From Ctenosaura bakeri (taxonomy: Eukaryota > Chordata > Lepidosauria > Squamata > Iguanidae), in assembly GCA_948474755.1 (NCBI GenBank), contig CAOLHI010000394.1, positions 310,001-374,000 of the forward strand: a DNA stretch of 64,000 nucleotides. The letters are read 5' to 3'. Every line of letters begins with the position of its first letter. Positions within the stretch are counted from its first letter, which is position 1. The translations under genes were made by a program, and so were the position numbers. Under the pieces are notes generated by a model, which was not told the DNA's origin, searched no databases, and was given only the letters and a program-made list of their open reading frames with translations. Shown in pieces: positions 44,946 through 55,466 of this stretch.

Positions 44946-45690
44946 AAGAGCCAGCATAGGGTAGTGGTTTGAGCATTGGACTACGGCCCTTCCCGCACGA
45001 GGCTAGTGAATCACTTTGGGCCATTTCTTACCGGTTCTTCTGGGCTTGAAACAAGGCGGACTTTCCCTTATGTCCTTCCGCAGGGCTACTCTGTATGTTC
45101 CATGCGATTTGGAGCAGTGCGAGGTCATAGATCTGCACTATGAGGATGAGAAAATGGCGCCTTCCTGTTGTTTGTTGAGCTGGACCAACCGCTGAAGCTG
45201 ACCACAACCACAGCCCGTCCTCCGCTGATCACAAGTTCGCAGTGGTGCGAATGTGCACATCTGCACCACTGCAAAAGTATGAATTGGCGCGATCCGGAGA
45301 ATTGAAAAACTGGTTTCTTCCGTTTTTCAAATAGGGTGCTCGAGGACCACTTGGGGGTGCATTTAATCAGACTTAGGTGCAGAACGAAGGTAAATAATCT
45401 GACCTTAGTCTGCTCCAAGGTGCAGACAACCTCTGTTACAAGACGCATTGGCCCGCCTTAATTTCCTCATGCGGAAAGGGCCTATGACTCTGGGGACTAG
45501 GATTTCAATCCCCACTTAGCCATGGAAAGCCACTGGATGGCTTTAGGCAAGTTACACTCTCTTAGCCTCAGAAGGAAACAAAGGCAAACCCCCTCTGAAC
45601 AAATCTTGCCAAGAAAACCCTGTGACAGGTTTGCCTGAGGGTCGCCATAAGTTGGGAATGACTTGACAAGCAACAACAACAACAACAAGC
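44946..45690 (+). repeat. tRNA-derived SINE (family B) split by a DNA transposon
   Basis: The head (gagccagcatagggtagtgg, then gagcattggacta) ends at 44983. The SINE resumes at 45483 with tatgactctggggac and runs to cttgacaagcaacaacaac. Removing the insert rejoins the usual ggactatgactctgg of this family, so the insertion point and the TA duplication are clear. Confidence 0.9.
44984..45482 (-). mobile_element. TA-flanked DNA transposon (family 2) nested in a SINE
   Basis: This 499-bp element has ends cggcccttcccgcacgagg and cctcatgcggaaagggcc. TA lies on both sides (44982-44983, 45483-45484). The interior is the reverse complement of the family member at 38484-39009. It is GC-rich and non-coding. 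TA target duplication fits the Tc1/mariner superfamily, but no transposase is present to prove it. Confidence 0.88.
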
Positions 45691-46187
45691 GGAACTGAAT
45701 TGCAAACTGATGTACACCAAAGCAGGACGGGGTGATCTGCAAGAACCATGCATGTGATGCCATTTGTAGCTTTTGAGTCAAAGTTGCAGGTAATTTGCAT
45801 TGAGATGTCAGAAACAATAAAGAAATTTCTGTAGTATGTGTATGGGCACTTGCAACACTGAGGAGAGCGTGAAACATCATCTTTTGTATTTGTAAATTGC
45901 TCAACAAAAATGCTGCCTCTAGGAGAATAATAATTACGTGGGAATAAAAGTAAATCTATCAGATGGGGTCAGAGTTTGCTAAAGATGAACATGTTCCTAA
46001 AGAACAAGGATTGTAGTATTGATTATTATAGTCTGTGTTTCTATGGTTTTACGATACAAAGCTCTGAATGATTTGGATCTGAATTTGTCAAAAAGCCAAA
46101 GGAAACACTGAAATAAAATGAATCTCAACTTACTGAGGGCCAATATTTATACAATATTTATACTGTGTGAAGGAAGATAAATAGTCT

Positions 46188-46410
46188 TGGAGTAGTAGTT
46201 TGAGTGCTCGACTAGGACACTGGGAGATCATGGCCCTGCTTAGCCATGGAAACTTGCTGACCTTGAGTAAGTTGCACTCTCTCAGCCTCAGAGGAAGACA
46301 AATGCAAACCCCCTCAGAACAAATTCTGCCAAGAAAATCCCACAATAAGTTTGCCATAGGGTTGCCATAAGTCAGAAATGACTTGAAGGCACCCAGCTAT
46401 AACAAAAGAG
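46188..46410 (+). repeat. tRNA-derived SINE (family B)
   Basis: The head is gtcttggagtagtagtttgag. The body has ccatggaaacttgctgacc, cactctctcagcctcagagg and ataagtcagaaatgacttgaaggcac. It is near full length. Confidence 0.86.
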
Positions 46411-48334
46411 AGGATCTAAGGAAATGTATTTAACTTGAAAGACAGTGACCACACAATGTTTAATTTTAACTAATGTGTGAAAAGCTTTGGTAATCAATTT
46501 GTAATCTATATTTATAATGACTGACTTATAACTTGTGCTTTACATTTCTATTAATTGTATAAATTGTATTTGTACATTTTATAATTGCATTTACAATATG
46601 CATAATATTCATATACTATGTAGAGACTGTGAAATACACTCTTTTATGAAAGATTGCTTATGCACATCAATTGCTCTTTAATTTAATGAAAACAAAGTCT
46701 AGTTCACAGTATTTTTCCTTGATTAGAACTACTGTAGTCACAATACATGATAGGTCCTCCGGTTTTGTTTGTGTTCATGAATATTTATTAGGTTAAACAT
46801 GCTATCAAACCCATGAATGATCACTGGCAAAGGCAAACCCTTTAGATGTGGAATGCAGGAAGGTACAGGGGAAGAGGAACACAAAGCAAACCCTTGTAGT
46901 TATTTATGTTCCTAATTACTTGTTAAAATGAAATAATTGCTCCAGGACAAATAAGTATTTCCTGGCCTCAGATAAATTCCTGAATGCAATGAAATATTTC
47001 AGCCACAGTGTCCAGCTGCTACACAGTAGGTGAATCAGATAAAACCAGCCTGTTTACAGAACAATGTTGAATTCATTCATTTAACTGGAGTTTGCTTGGG
47101 GTCTCCATGCAAACTGTATTTAAATGAACAAATGATACAGCAGAGCCTGGTGGTGGTTTGACCTTCAGACTTGACTTGTTTGATGATACTCCAAATCTGT
47201 AGATTACATCAGATACCCACACTACTTGTCAAGTGCAAAATGTCTTGTCAGCAGTTCCAAACAAGGCTTTATTGAACCATCACACTACCTTTCACTGAAT
47301 TTTATACTGTTATGTGGTTGTAATATTAAAGCACTTGGGGATCTTGCAATTTTATCCAAATTGTACACTTAATGATTTTAATGTGTTTTAAATTGTTATA
47401 CAGTTTAATATGTTTTAGATTCTAAGGTGTCTTTACTGTCTCATTTTATAAAAAATGTTAGCATTCATTTTACTGTACAATGTCCTAAGCTCTTTCAATA
47501 TATGGCAAAATATAAGTATTTAATAAATAAAAATAAATAAATCTATTCTTTTTCCATTGTTTCTTCGATCCTTCTGCTGTAGGAAATCTATTAATGAGAA
47601 GACAGTATAACGCTTTCTAATTGCTTGCAGAATGTTTCCTTCTTTCTGAAAATACCCTGAAAGAATAACCTAAGGATAATTTATTCCAATGATGTTGACA
47701 TGGTCAGAATTTTTTTTAAAATACAGTGCAATATCCAATGGTGTGCTTTTGCAAATGGAAGTAAGAAACTTTTCTCCCTCCCTACAGCCCACAAATGCCC
47801 TGAAAGCCAACCCCAGAGGGCTGAGACAACCTCCAAAGGTTGTTTTTGCATTGCAGAAGGTCTTGCGGCAGGAACCAAAGTCCCAGCAGTGTAGCTAACA
47901 TCACACTAGATTTATCCCATAATATAATAAAATTTCCTTATGCTACAATTAAAAAATGAAACATATTTACGACAGTATATAACTGTATAACATAATCTGA
48001 CTTTCACACACACATTATCATATGCTATGCCTAGAAGACAGTAAGTGACACATAGACATGAACACCTTCTTCCCTTTACCTTTCTGACCTAATCCTAAAT
48101 TTTGGAGGCCAATCACATTGAAACTTTGATTGATATGTAAAGAGTTATTGAGTGCATTTTACCCCATTGTAGCTAATTCTGGTATCAAAATGTTCCACCA
48201 GTTTTAATTTGAAAGCCTATTGTGCCTTCTTCTGGAAATGAGTGGGTAATGAATAATTGACCACATACTTATTTTCTTATGGAAGATTTATATCCCATCT
48301 TTCCATCAACATCGATGACAGCTTACATAAAAAG
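46411..48334. other. Unassigned AT-rich intergenic sequence
   Basis: It has no gene. An AT-rich tail with (aataaat)n near 47518-47541 probably ends an old retroelement. Confidence 0.5.
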
Positions 48335-48408
48335 CCTGTTGTTCTTGTGTGCCTTCAAGTTGCTTCTGACCTATGACAACCCTAACCCAAACCTATCATG
48401 AGGTTTTC
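48335..48408 (-). repeat. tRNA-SINE (family B) tail fragment
   Basis: The inverted tail tgtgtgccttcaagttgcttctgac with tgacaaccctaacccaaacc is present; the rest of the SINE is missing. Confidence 0.72.
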
Positions 48409-49754
48409 TGGGGCTGAAAGTGTGTGAAACTGTTACCTACACACCCATATACATGCACATACCAAAGCAAAGCAAAAGCACAATGCACATGCACTTCAGA
48501 ACAGCAGCAGCATTGCATGGGTATCAAAAAAGTAATTCATACTTAGGATTTGAAAAGACTTTAATGACATTTTCATCTGGTGACTAAAACATATTAAAGA
48601 AAGTACATGGTGAACTTCTTTGAGGGAGGGCATTTAACAGGTATACCTACCTGACCTTTCAAATACAGTGCCATTTGGAAGAAGGCCTCCATACTGAAAG
48701 GTTCACACATGTAGATTAAACATACACTAGTCATTTCTTTAGTTTACTGCATGCATATTTGTTTTGTTCTGACCTTGTGTGTTAAGGTCACTCCTGCAAT
48801 CTGAATGGAAACAAGGAAGAGTGAAAGAACACAGTAATTTGGTTAATCAGTAATTTTGAAACATTTTCTGGTAATCTTCAAAGAACTCCTAACAAATGAG
48901 TTTCTTTCTTCCCAGTTATTTTCACTTAGCTCATTTTTGCTATTAGGAATGGTAAATATTATCACAATTTCCTGTTTGCAGATAAAGGCCTAATGGACCT
49001 TAATTGCATTTGTAGCATAGGTATAAACCAAGAGACTATGAACTGTATGTGTATTTCTAATTACATTATGCAAAAAAGAATGCTTTTTGTAGCAGAAGCA
49101 TTCCTCCAAAGCCAAAATACCTAATAATGCTGACATATGAAACAGTCATGAAAATCCACATGTTGAATTCTTAACTCTCATTTTAACACTGCCAGCCACT
49201 TAGCTCATCATTTTGCTAGTTCTACTAAATAACTCTCCTTCCATAATGAGCTTGCAGAACCTGTTATATATGTATCATTATTTGCAGCAATGTGGTATAA
49301 AGGTGAAAGCAGGTGCTGTCCACAGAACTATATTATTTGTTTCATTTGGATTTTATATACAATTCTCAGCTAGACTTTTCAGCAATGCACTTCACCATTA
49401 ACCCATTTGGAAATAAATTTTAAGGAGAAAACATCATAGTTCATGCAAGTGCCTACCAGGAGGCATGACATCTGCTTTAACTGAAAATCAGCTTCTAGGG
49501 GTATGATCTGAGCGGCAAAATGTGTGTGCCTGTATGTGTGAGTGCTTCTCACTACACTTCTGCTCAAATCTCCATTAATTAATAAGTGAGCCACTTGGTT
49601 GGGAAACCAGTCTGCCCATTTGAAGTTACAGCTAACATTAAACTAAGAATACTGGTAACAGAAAACTTAGAAGAAATTTAGAAATATAGTAATACAAAAT
49701 TGGGGAAAAAATAAAGATCTAAGCATAACAAAAAGAAAAATACTTGTAGGCCAG
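48409..49754. other. Unassigned AT-rich intergenic sequence
   Basis: I see no genes or clear repeats. Confidence 0.5.
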
Positions 49755-49852
49755 TAACGTCCTGGCCCCTCCCGAAACTGCAAACCCCAGGATTCCAGAG
49801 GAGGTTGAAAGTGGAATCATCGCGCTACAACAGGCTAGTGCGGAAATGGCCA
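49755..49852. mobile_element. Palindromic TA-type MITE (family 1), right half, nested in a SINE
   Basis: It reads cctggcccctcccgaaactg, gattccagaggaggttgaaag, tggaatcatcgcgctac and ends gtgcggaaatggcca. TA and an inverted family B SINE head (gtccaaggctcagaccacta) follow directly, so the element inserted at the same TA as in the SINE at 44982. Confidence 0.82.
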
Positions 49853-51084
49853 TAGTCCAAGGCTCAGACCACTAAGTCATGCTGGCTCTTTGACCGGAAC
49901 CCCCAGAACAATCCCCATTGTTATTCTAAAATTTCCTTTCTAGCAAAGGAGAGGTGGCAGGAGGTGCTGTTCGAAATGAAAATGTCAGACTCTTATAAGC
50001 CTCCTCCCACACACCTGAAAGGTCAATCTCTGTTGAGGGTGGCACAGAATCTGTGCCCGTTCAGTGGGAAGGTGCAGCCACTGGTTTACTTGTCCCCCAA
50101 CCGTACTGTCAAGATGACCCACAAATAGGACGACGACTCCCCGTCGCCCACCCACCTCACAGACGAAGGAAGGAAGGCGCCCCGAAGCCGACCCGGCTCC
50201 GCTCGCTCGCGCCAACGTCCAGGGTCGCCGAAGGACACCGACGGAGAGATAAACCGACTTGTGCTCCCAAATGCCCGCCGAGGCCACTCCAGGGCGCGAG
50301 TTCCTTCGGGGTCGCCCTCACGGACCTCGGTGCTGAGGAAGAAGCGCCTCCGGTGACCCCTGACCCGTCCCACCGCGGACAAGGGAGCGCTCTTCACGCC
50401 CCAGGCCGCCGCCGCCGCCCCCGGCCTCTCGTCTCCGCCCGGGCCCGGCTTCCCCGGCGGCCGCCTGTGCGCTCCAAGGTCACTCCCGCCAGGCGCTTCT
50501 CCCGCCTCCAAGAGGAACGAGGCGCTCCGGCGCGTGGGATGGAGGCTGAGTCGTGTGGCCCGGGCTTCCGCTGAGAGCCGGGCGCGGAAGGCCCCGGGGC
50601 CCCGAAGAGCCGAGTCTCGGCCACCCCGTCATCCCCACCGGTCCCGTCCCCTCCCTCCCTCCCGTCCGCCCGGCGGTTGAGGGCTCTTTCTCCTCGGCGG
50701 GCCCGCGGACCGCGCCACCCCCTCTTTCTTTCCTTCCTTCCCGCGCTGAGCAAAGCCAGGCTCTCGCGGCTGCCAGGCTCCGGCGGGGAGTGAAGAGTGA
50801 CGCGGCGCGGTGGCCGCTGTTGCCGCTTCGCTGACGGAGCAGGAGCCCCGGCGACGCGGGCGACGAAGGCGGCGGCGGCGGCGGAGCGCAGAGGAAGACC
50901 GCGCGCCTAGCCGGGAGCCTCCTCCCTCCCTCCCTCCCTCCCTCTCTCTCTCTGCCTGCGTGTCTGTCACTCGCTCGCTCCCCTCTCCCCGCCCCTCGCG
51001 CCCCGCCGGGAGTCCCCTCCCTCCCCTCCCCCGCTCCCCCTCCCCTCGGCGATGTCCGCGAGGGGCATGGAGTTGGCCGGAGCC

Positions 51085-51092
51085 TATAAAAG
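51085..51092 (+). promoter_or_regulatory. CA2: TATA box of CA2 (TATAAAAG)
   Basis: A perfect TATAAAAG lies 94 bases upstream of the start codon. Transcription would start near 51115, giving a 5' UTR of roughly 65 bases. A tgataag GATA-factor motif sits at 51098-51104, between the TATA box and the expected start. Confidence 0.85.
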
Positions 51093-51178
51093 CCCCTGAT
51101 AAGCACCCGAGCGCCAATACCGTCGGGCAACCGAGCGAGAGCGCGCCGCGGCGAGAGCAGCACTGAGCCATCCTCACC

Positions 51179-51206
51179 ATGTCCTGGGGCTACGGCAAGG
51201 ACAACG
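51179..51206 (+). CDS. CA2: CA2 coding exon 1
   Basis: 28 coding bases run from ATG to a gtgagt donor, ending with the first base of a split Gly codon. This is the same phase as other cytosolic carbonic anhydrases. Confidence 0.92.
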
Positions 51207-52471
51207 GTGAGTCCCCTCTCCCTCCCTCTCCCTCTCCCTCTCGGCCGGAGGGTCGTCCTCCCGCCCCCTCCCCCTCTCCTGGCCCACAGAGGAGAGTTTT
51301 CCTGACCTGACAGGTCCCCCCTCGGGCTCCTGCCCCTCCCGCCTCCCGCCTTGACAGTCCGCAGAGGCTGCCGGGGCGACGGGGAGCTCCTCCGCCGGGC
51401 ACCTGCTGCAACTCTTGGCATCCCAAAGCGCACCGAGGGAGCGCATTCCTCTGGCGCTCCCTGAGCCGGCGTCGGGGATCAGCGCGGGGCGCGCGGGCTT
51501 CAGGTCCCACGCCGGCTCAAAACAGCGGACAACCGCATCACTCAATGCGAAGTGAAGATGCGGTCTCATTTCCGCGCTAGACTCTTATAGCGCTCTGATT
51601 CCACTTTCAACCTCCTATGGAATCCTGGGGTTTGCAGTTTAGGAGGGGTCTGAGGCCCCTCCCTAACTGCAAACCCCAGGATTCCATAGGAGGTTGAAAG
51701 TGGAATCATAGCGCTATAACAGTCTTGTGCGGATATGGCTCGCCGGTGCTTGAGCTGAACGCAGATGTCTCGACTTTAGGGGGATTCCCAGGAAGAAGGG
51801 AATTCCGGGTAGAAGGAAATCGAGAGCGCTCCCTCCAGCCTCATCGCCGGTGTCTGAGATGCAGGGGAGAAGGGAATCCGTCCGCTCTCCTTACCCGGAC
51901 TTAAAGGGCTTACCTGGCTGCCCCCGATCTCGCTTCACAGCTGCCCAATCTCTCCAGCGTTCTCATTCTCCTGAGCGGGGATCCTCATTCCTCGGGCGGA
52001 GTTCTGGAAAGGGCTTTCCACGGACCTATCTAAGGGACAGGAATTTTTCCTTCCTCCTGTTTCCGTCAGATCACTGGGATGCTGGGCATAGGAGTGAGGG
52101 CACCCTCACGGGGATGTGAGGGGCAAGCTTCCTGTCACCTTACACGAGGACCACTCTGTCATTGCTTTTTTCATTCCAAAAATACTAGGCATGCTAGATG
52201 GGAATTTGCCCCCCCCCGGGTTAAGAAATCTGCCTGCATGGGTAAGGGGCTGGAATGAGAGAGGCTGAGAGAGAGGGAATTCATATAGGAGAATAACTCA
52301 TCTTGTCCCATACTTGCAAAATAGAATGTGAGGTGGGAGATGCTGATTTCTAAAGCTGCAGCTGGGATGTTGGTAGAGAATGAAATAGGCATCCGCCAGC
52401 CACATCACTGCTTTGCTAGGCAGCTTGTCTAGCCCACAGAGATGTGTGAGCCCTCAATTACTCTCTCTCAT

Positions 52472-52502
<31 letters not shown>

Positions 52503-53191
52503 CCCCTTGTGGAACTTGATGTTTGCACTCCTCCTGGAAGAGTTGTGGATGTGGGAACTTTTCCCAGTATTTTTAGCTTGGTACCTTTCCTATACCCATG
52601 TAGTAGAGAAAGGCAGGCTATTCTTTTCCTCTCAGTCCCTCACCGTTCCATTCCTAGATTCATGCAAGCTGAGATCTAAGCTTACTGATCTCTCTGCTTC
52701 TCTGCTATACCACCCCCACCAGTCCAGCTGATTGCACCTCAGGGATGAGCTGCCTCTGCCTGATAGCTCAGGCTTGTAACTCCAGCTAGCCAAGATAGTT
52801 TCATTCTTACATACAATATTGATGGGGCAAAAATATTAAAGGCTCCCAACTACACTTAAGGCATAAAAGGCCTTACTCATTAAAGCCTCTACTCTGAGGT
52901 TTGCTTGTTTTTTTAATCAGTCATTTTTCTGCTGTCTGTTTAGTTGGTGTTTTACATTTGTGCTTTCTTCTCTTTCTCTGTTTCTCTTTCTAGGACCTGC
53001 TCACTGGCATGAGACCTGCCCCATTGCCAATGGAGAACGGCAATCCCCAATTGACATCCAACATAAGTCTGCCAAATACGATGCATCACTGAAGTCTCTC
53101 AACCTCAGTTATGATCCATCTGCAGCCAAAAGCATTGTCAACAATGGGCACTCCTTCAATGTGGAGTTTGATGACTCTGGCGACAAATGCG
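51179..53191 (+). CDS. CA2: Carbonic anhydrase 2, coding exons 1-2 (3' partial)
   Basis: This is a cytosolic high-activity alpha-carbonic anhydrase. In the family it interconverts CO2 and bicarbonate in red cells, kidney and bone-resorbing cells. Exon 1 (51179-51206) gives MSWGYGKDN plus a split Gly. Exon 2 (52994-53191) gives [18 protein letters not shown] and ends [13 protein letters not shown]. The start follows a good context (caccatg) and is the only ATG in frame after the TATA box. His64 (53149-53151), the proton shuttle, and Asn62 and Asn67 are present, as in CA2 and unlike the CA3-like neighbour. Two residues are missing before Trp5 compared with human CA2. Phe20 is Cys. Zinc-ligand exons lie beyond the window. 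CA13 is an alternative, but the GERQSP and [12 protein letters not shown] segments fit CA2 better. Confidence 0.88.
51566..51738. mobile_element. CA2: Palindromic MITE (family 1) in CA2 intron 1
   Basis: The arms start ctcatttccgcgctagactc and end gtcttgtgcggatatggc. Inside, gcgct, gattccactttcaacctcc, tatggaatcctggggtttgc and agttta are mirrored almost exactly by the right arm. The ~75-base arms with a short centre should form a stable hairpin in RNA. The element lies 360 bp after exon 1, at the edge of the CpG island. Confidence 0.9.
52460..52497. repeat. (CT)n microsatellite
   Basis: An interrupted ctctctct run lies in CA2 intron 1. Confidence 0.92.
52994..53191 (+). CDS. CA2: CA2 exon 2
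   Basis: The 198-bp exon is the family-standard length. The acceptor is tctttctag. The donor is G|gtttgt, which departs from the usual gtaagt/gtgagt and looks weak. It encodes the His15-Trp16-His17 start and the His64 strand. Confidence 0.93.
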
Positions 53192-53439
53192 GTTTGTACC
53201 TAGGCTTCTTTTGTGGGGCATTAGGGGAAAAGGCAGGAGGAAGCAAAGGGGAAGGGAGAGACCTCCTAGGTGAAAAAAAATGATAGTGGATGCAAGTATA
53301 GCAGATGAGTATTTAACAACCTTTCTGTGGCTTTGCTGTAGCCAGAAATGAGCATAATGTCTGAGTGTGATAAAAATCCATCTTCATTCATTTGGATATT
53401 TCCCCTTACCTCTTTTGAGGGCTCTAAATAGGTTTACAA

Positions 53440-53572
53440 CAGCCTTCTCCAGAATACTTCCCTCCAGATGTGCTGGACTTCAACTGTCACTGTTCTCAGA
53501 CAGCATGACCAATAGATGCCTGAGGATGATGGGATGTAGAGTCCAATACTTTTGGAGGGCACCAGTTTAGAA
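53440..53572. mobile_element. Foldback MITE (actcc-type)
   Basis: The left arm ccttctccagaatacttccctccagatgtgctggactt is mirrored by the right arm gatgggatgtagagtccaatacttttggagggcaccag. Related copies lie at 29745 and 57060. The 67-codon frame across it is not a gene. Confidence 0.75.
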
Positions 53573-55233
53573 AAAGATAGATTGCATGTAGAAAGAATAT
53601 CTGTTAATTTTTCAAGAATCAGTCTAATAATGCATTCCTATATCTGCTCACTGAAATGTAAGTAACAACTGTTGGCTAAATGGAATTGTTCCCAGGTAAG
53701 TCTGCATAGGATATAGGACCATGGGTGAAAATGTTCTGCAGGTATTCCTTTCTCCTCTGGCTCTTTGCTATCATCAATCTTCCAACATCTTGGGTTTTTA
53801 AAGTCTTTTCTTCCTCTTTCTTTTTCTATAGGAAAAAATGTGAGTTGATCTAACAGATAGGATTTCAGGATGGACAGATATGTTCTTTGTTTTGTGATAC
53901 ATAGCAGTCTACAAGGTGCAGGATAATCCATGTTCAAGCAATAGGGCATCATGCCATTTTGCTTTTGGGCTTAGAATTTATGAGTTTGAAATGTTCTCTA
54001 GCTTTACATTCTTATAATATTTCTTTTGTAAGTTATCCAGTGAGTGCCACATTGGAAGAACATGTGCAGTGGAAGGTCAGCATCTGAATAGAGAAACAAA
54101 TTAAACCATACAGTTCTATTTTATATTTTGTTTTCCAGATCAAACAAAATTAACATATAAAGGACTTTTGCAGTGCTGCTGTCCCTGTCCAGCAGAGTTC
54201 TTTGGAGTACTTATGTGTGAAATATGCCCCATGTACAGTGTTCTTTTGAGCTAGAATGAGAGGCTGTTCTTTAAGGCAAGGGACACCTGACATTCAGGAG
54301 TATGAGACATGCCAAGGTTCTCCCCAGATGAGATGACTGTGAGGTGGAATCAGGTTGAAATCTTTCTTTTAGCAATCTTTTTAGTTTTTCAATAAAGGCA
54401 GCAGTGCATTCTACCCACATTCCCACACAGTTCACCCAGGGCTAGTTAGTCATTCTTTTCAACAGCACTCTCTGTGCACAGTAATGGCAAATTAAAAACC
54501 CTCATTTTATGAATTCGTATTCCTGATGAGAATGCTATGATTACACTTTCAATATAGAAGTTCAAGGCTACTCTTGTGAGTAAGACTTTGAAGGCTTTCT
54601 TTGTAATTGTTGCAATTTCTCAGACAGCTGCCTGTGCAGCAATTTTCATACAGCTACAGTGATGGTGTAACAGCTTTTAAATGTAAGAAATGGTGCCATT
54701 GTAAAAACAGAAGCTGCTGCTATCTCTAGACACTGCCTGATTTTACTTGCTTGAGCAAGTGTCCTATTTTTTTTCCCCTCCAGTGTTGGCCGTGTCATTG
54801 AGAGGACAAATTCAAAGAGCTTAGGAAAGCTTTGACTTGCGAGTTTTCAAAACAGTAGTGCAAGTAACTGTATCAAAGACTGAAATCCAAAGATAGCTTC
54901 TTTTGATTTTCAATAGATCTACTCTGGTAGCAACATAGTTTATATATTGCAGCCAAAATGAGTACCTAATTATGCCAGTGTTTGCTGGAAAAAATAGTAC
55001 TCTAGTAAACATAGAGACAGGGACAGAATAACTTTTCTATCTGAAATGGGTTTTAAAGTCTGTCACACAGCAATTCCTAACTGTCTGCGGTACATATGAG
55101 TTGTAGCCACACAGTTAAAGACCCTAAGCACCATCTTTTCATGGTTTTAGTAAAACTCTGTGTTGTGAATATGAAACAGAAAAATAGATGAAATAGTGGG
55201 GACCTACTCTATATTTTTGGAGGCTTTTGAACT

Positions 55234-55466
55234 GCTGTGCCTTCAAATGATCTGTCAACTTATGGTGACCCCATGAATTTCACAGGGTTTTCTTAGGCAA
55301 GAATTAATCAGAGGTGGTTTTGCAAGTTCCTTCCTCTGAACTATAGCCTACAGACCTGGTATTCACTGGTGGTCTCCCATTCAAGTGTACTACAAATCAG
55401 AGCTGACTCTCCCTTCCCCGGTTAGTTTCTAAGATGAGATCTGGTGCCTTTAGAATATTTAGACCC
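55234..55466 (-). repeat. 5S-rRNA-derived SINE
   Basis: It has tgctgtgccttcaaatgatctgtcaacttatggtgacccc, then gggttttcttaggcaag, and the inverted, diverged 5S part near 55370-55466 (ggtctcccattcaagtg, aagatgagatctggtgcc). Confidence 0.82.

Larger units (their letters stand above)
50090..51560. promoter_or_regulatory. CA2: CpG island over the CA2 promoter and first exon
   Basis: About 1.5 kb is GC-rich and dense in CpG, in sharp contrast to the AT-rich flanks. It covers the CA2 TATA box, first exon and start of intron 1. GC boxes occur (ccccgcccctcgcgccccgcc near 50987) as well as CCTC and TCCC runs that could bind Sp-family factors. Long open frames on both strands, including one of 317 codons on the minus strand, follow from the base composition. 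Confidence 0.85.
51207..52993 (+). other. CA2: CA2 intron 1
   Basis: This 1.8-kb intron has a gtgagt donor and a ttctctttctag acceptor. The first 350 bases are in the CpG island. A foldback element occupies 51566-51738 and a (ct)n microsatellite 52460-52497. The rest is unassigned. Confidence 0.88.

Noticed and set aside
50053..50574. 173-codon plus-strand frame upstream of CA2
   Set aside because: It has the same composition effect in the CpG island, with no recognisable domain and low-complexity Arg/Pro sequence.
50480..51433. 317-codon open frame on the minus strand over the CA2 promoter
   Set aside because: It lies in the CpG island and is Arg/Gly/Pro-rich with low-complexity runs. Overlapping long frames exist on both strands, which is expected from GC-rich DNA poor in stop codons. 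It has no domain or splice context.
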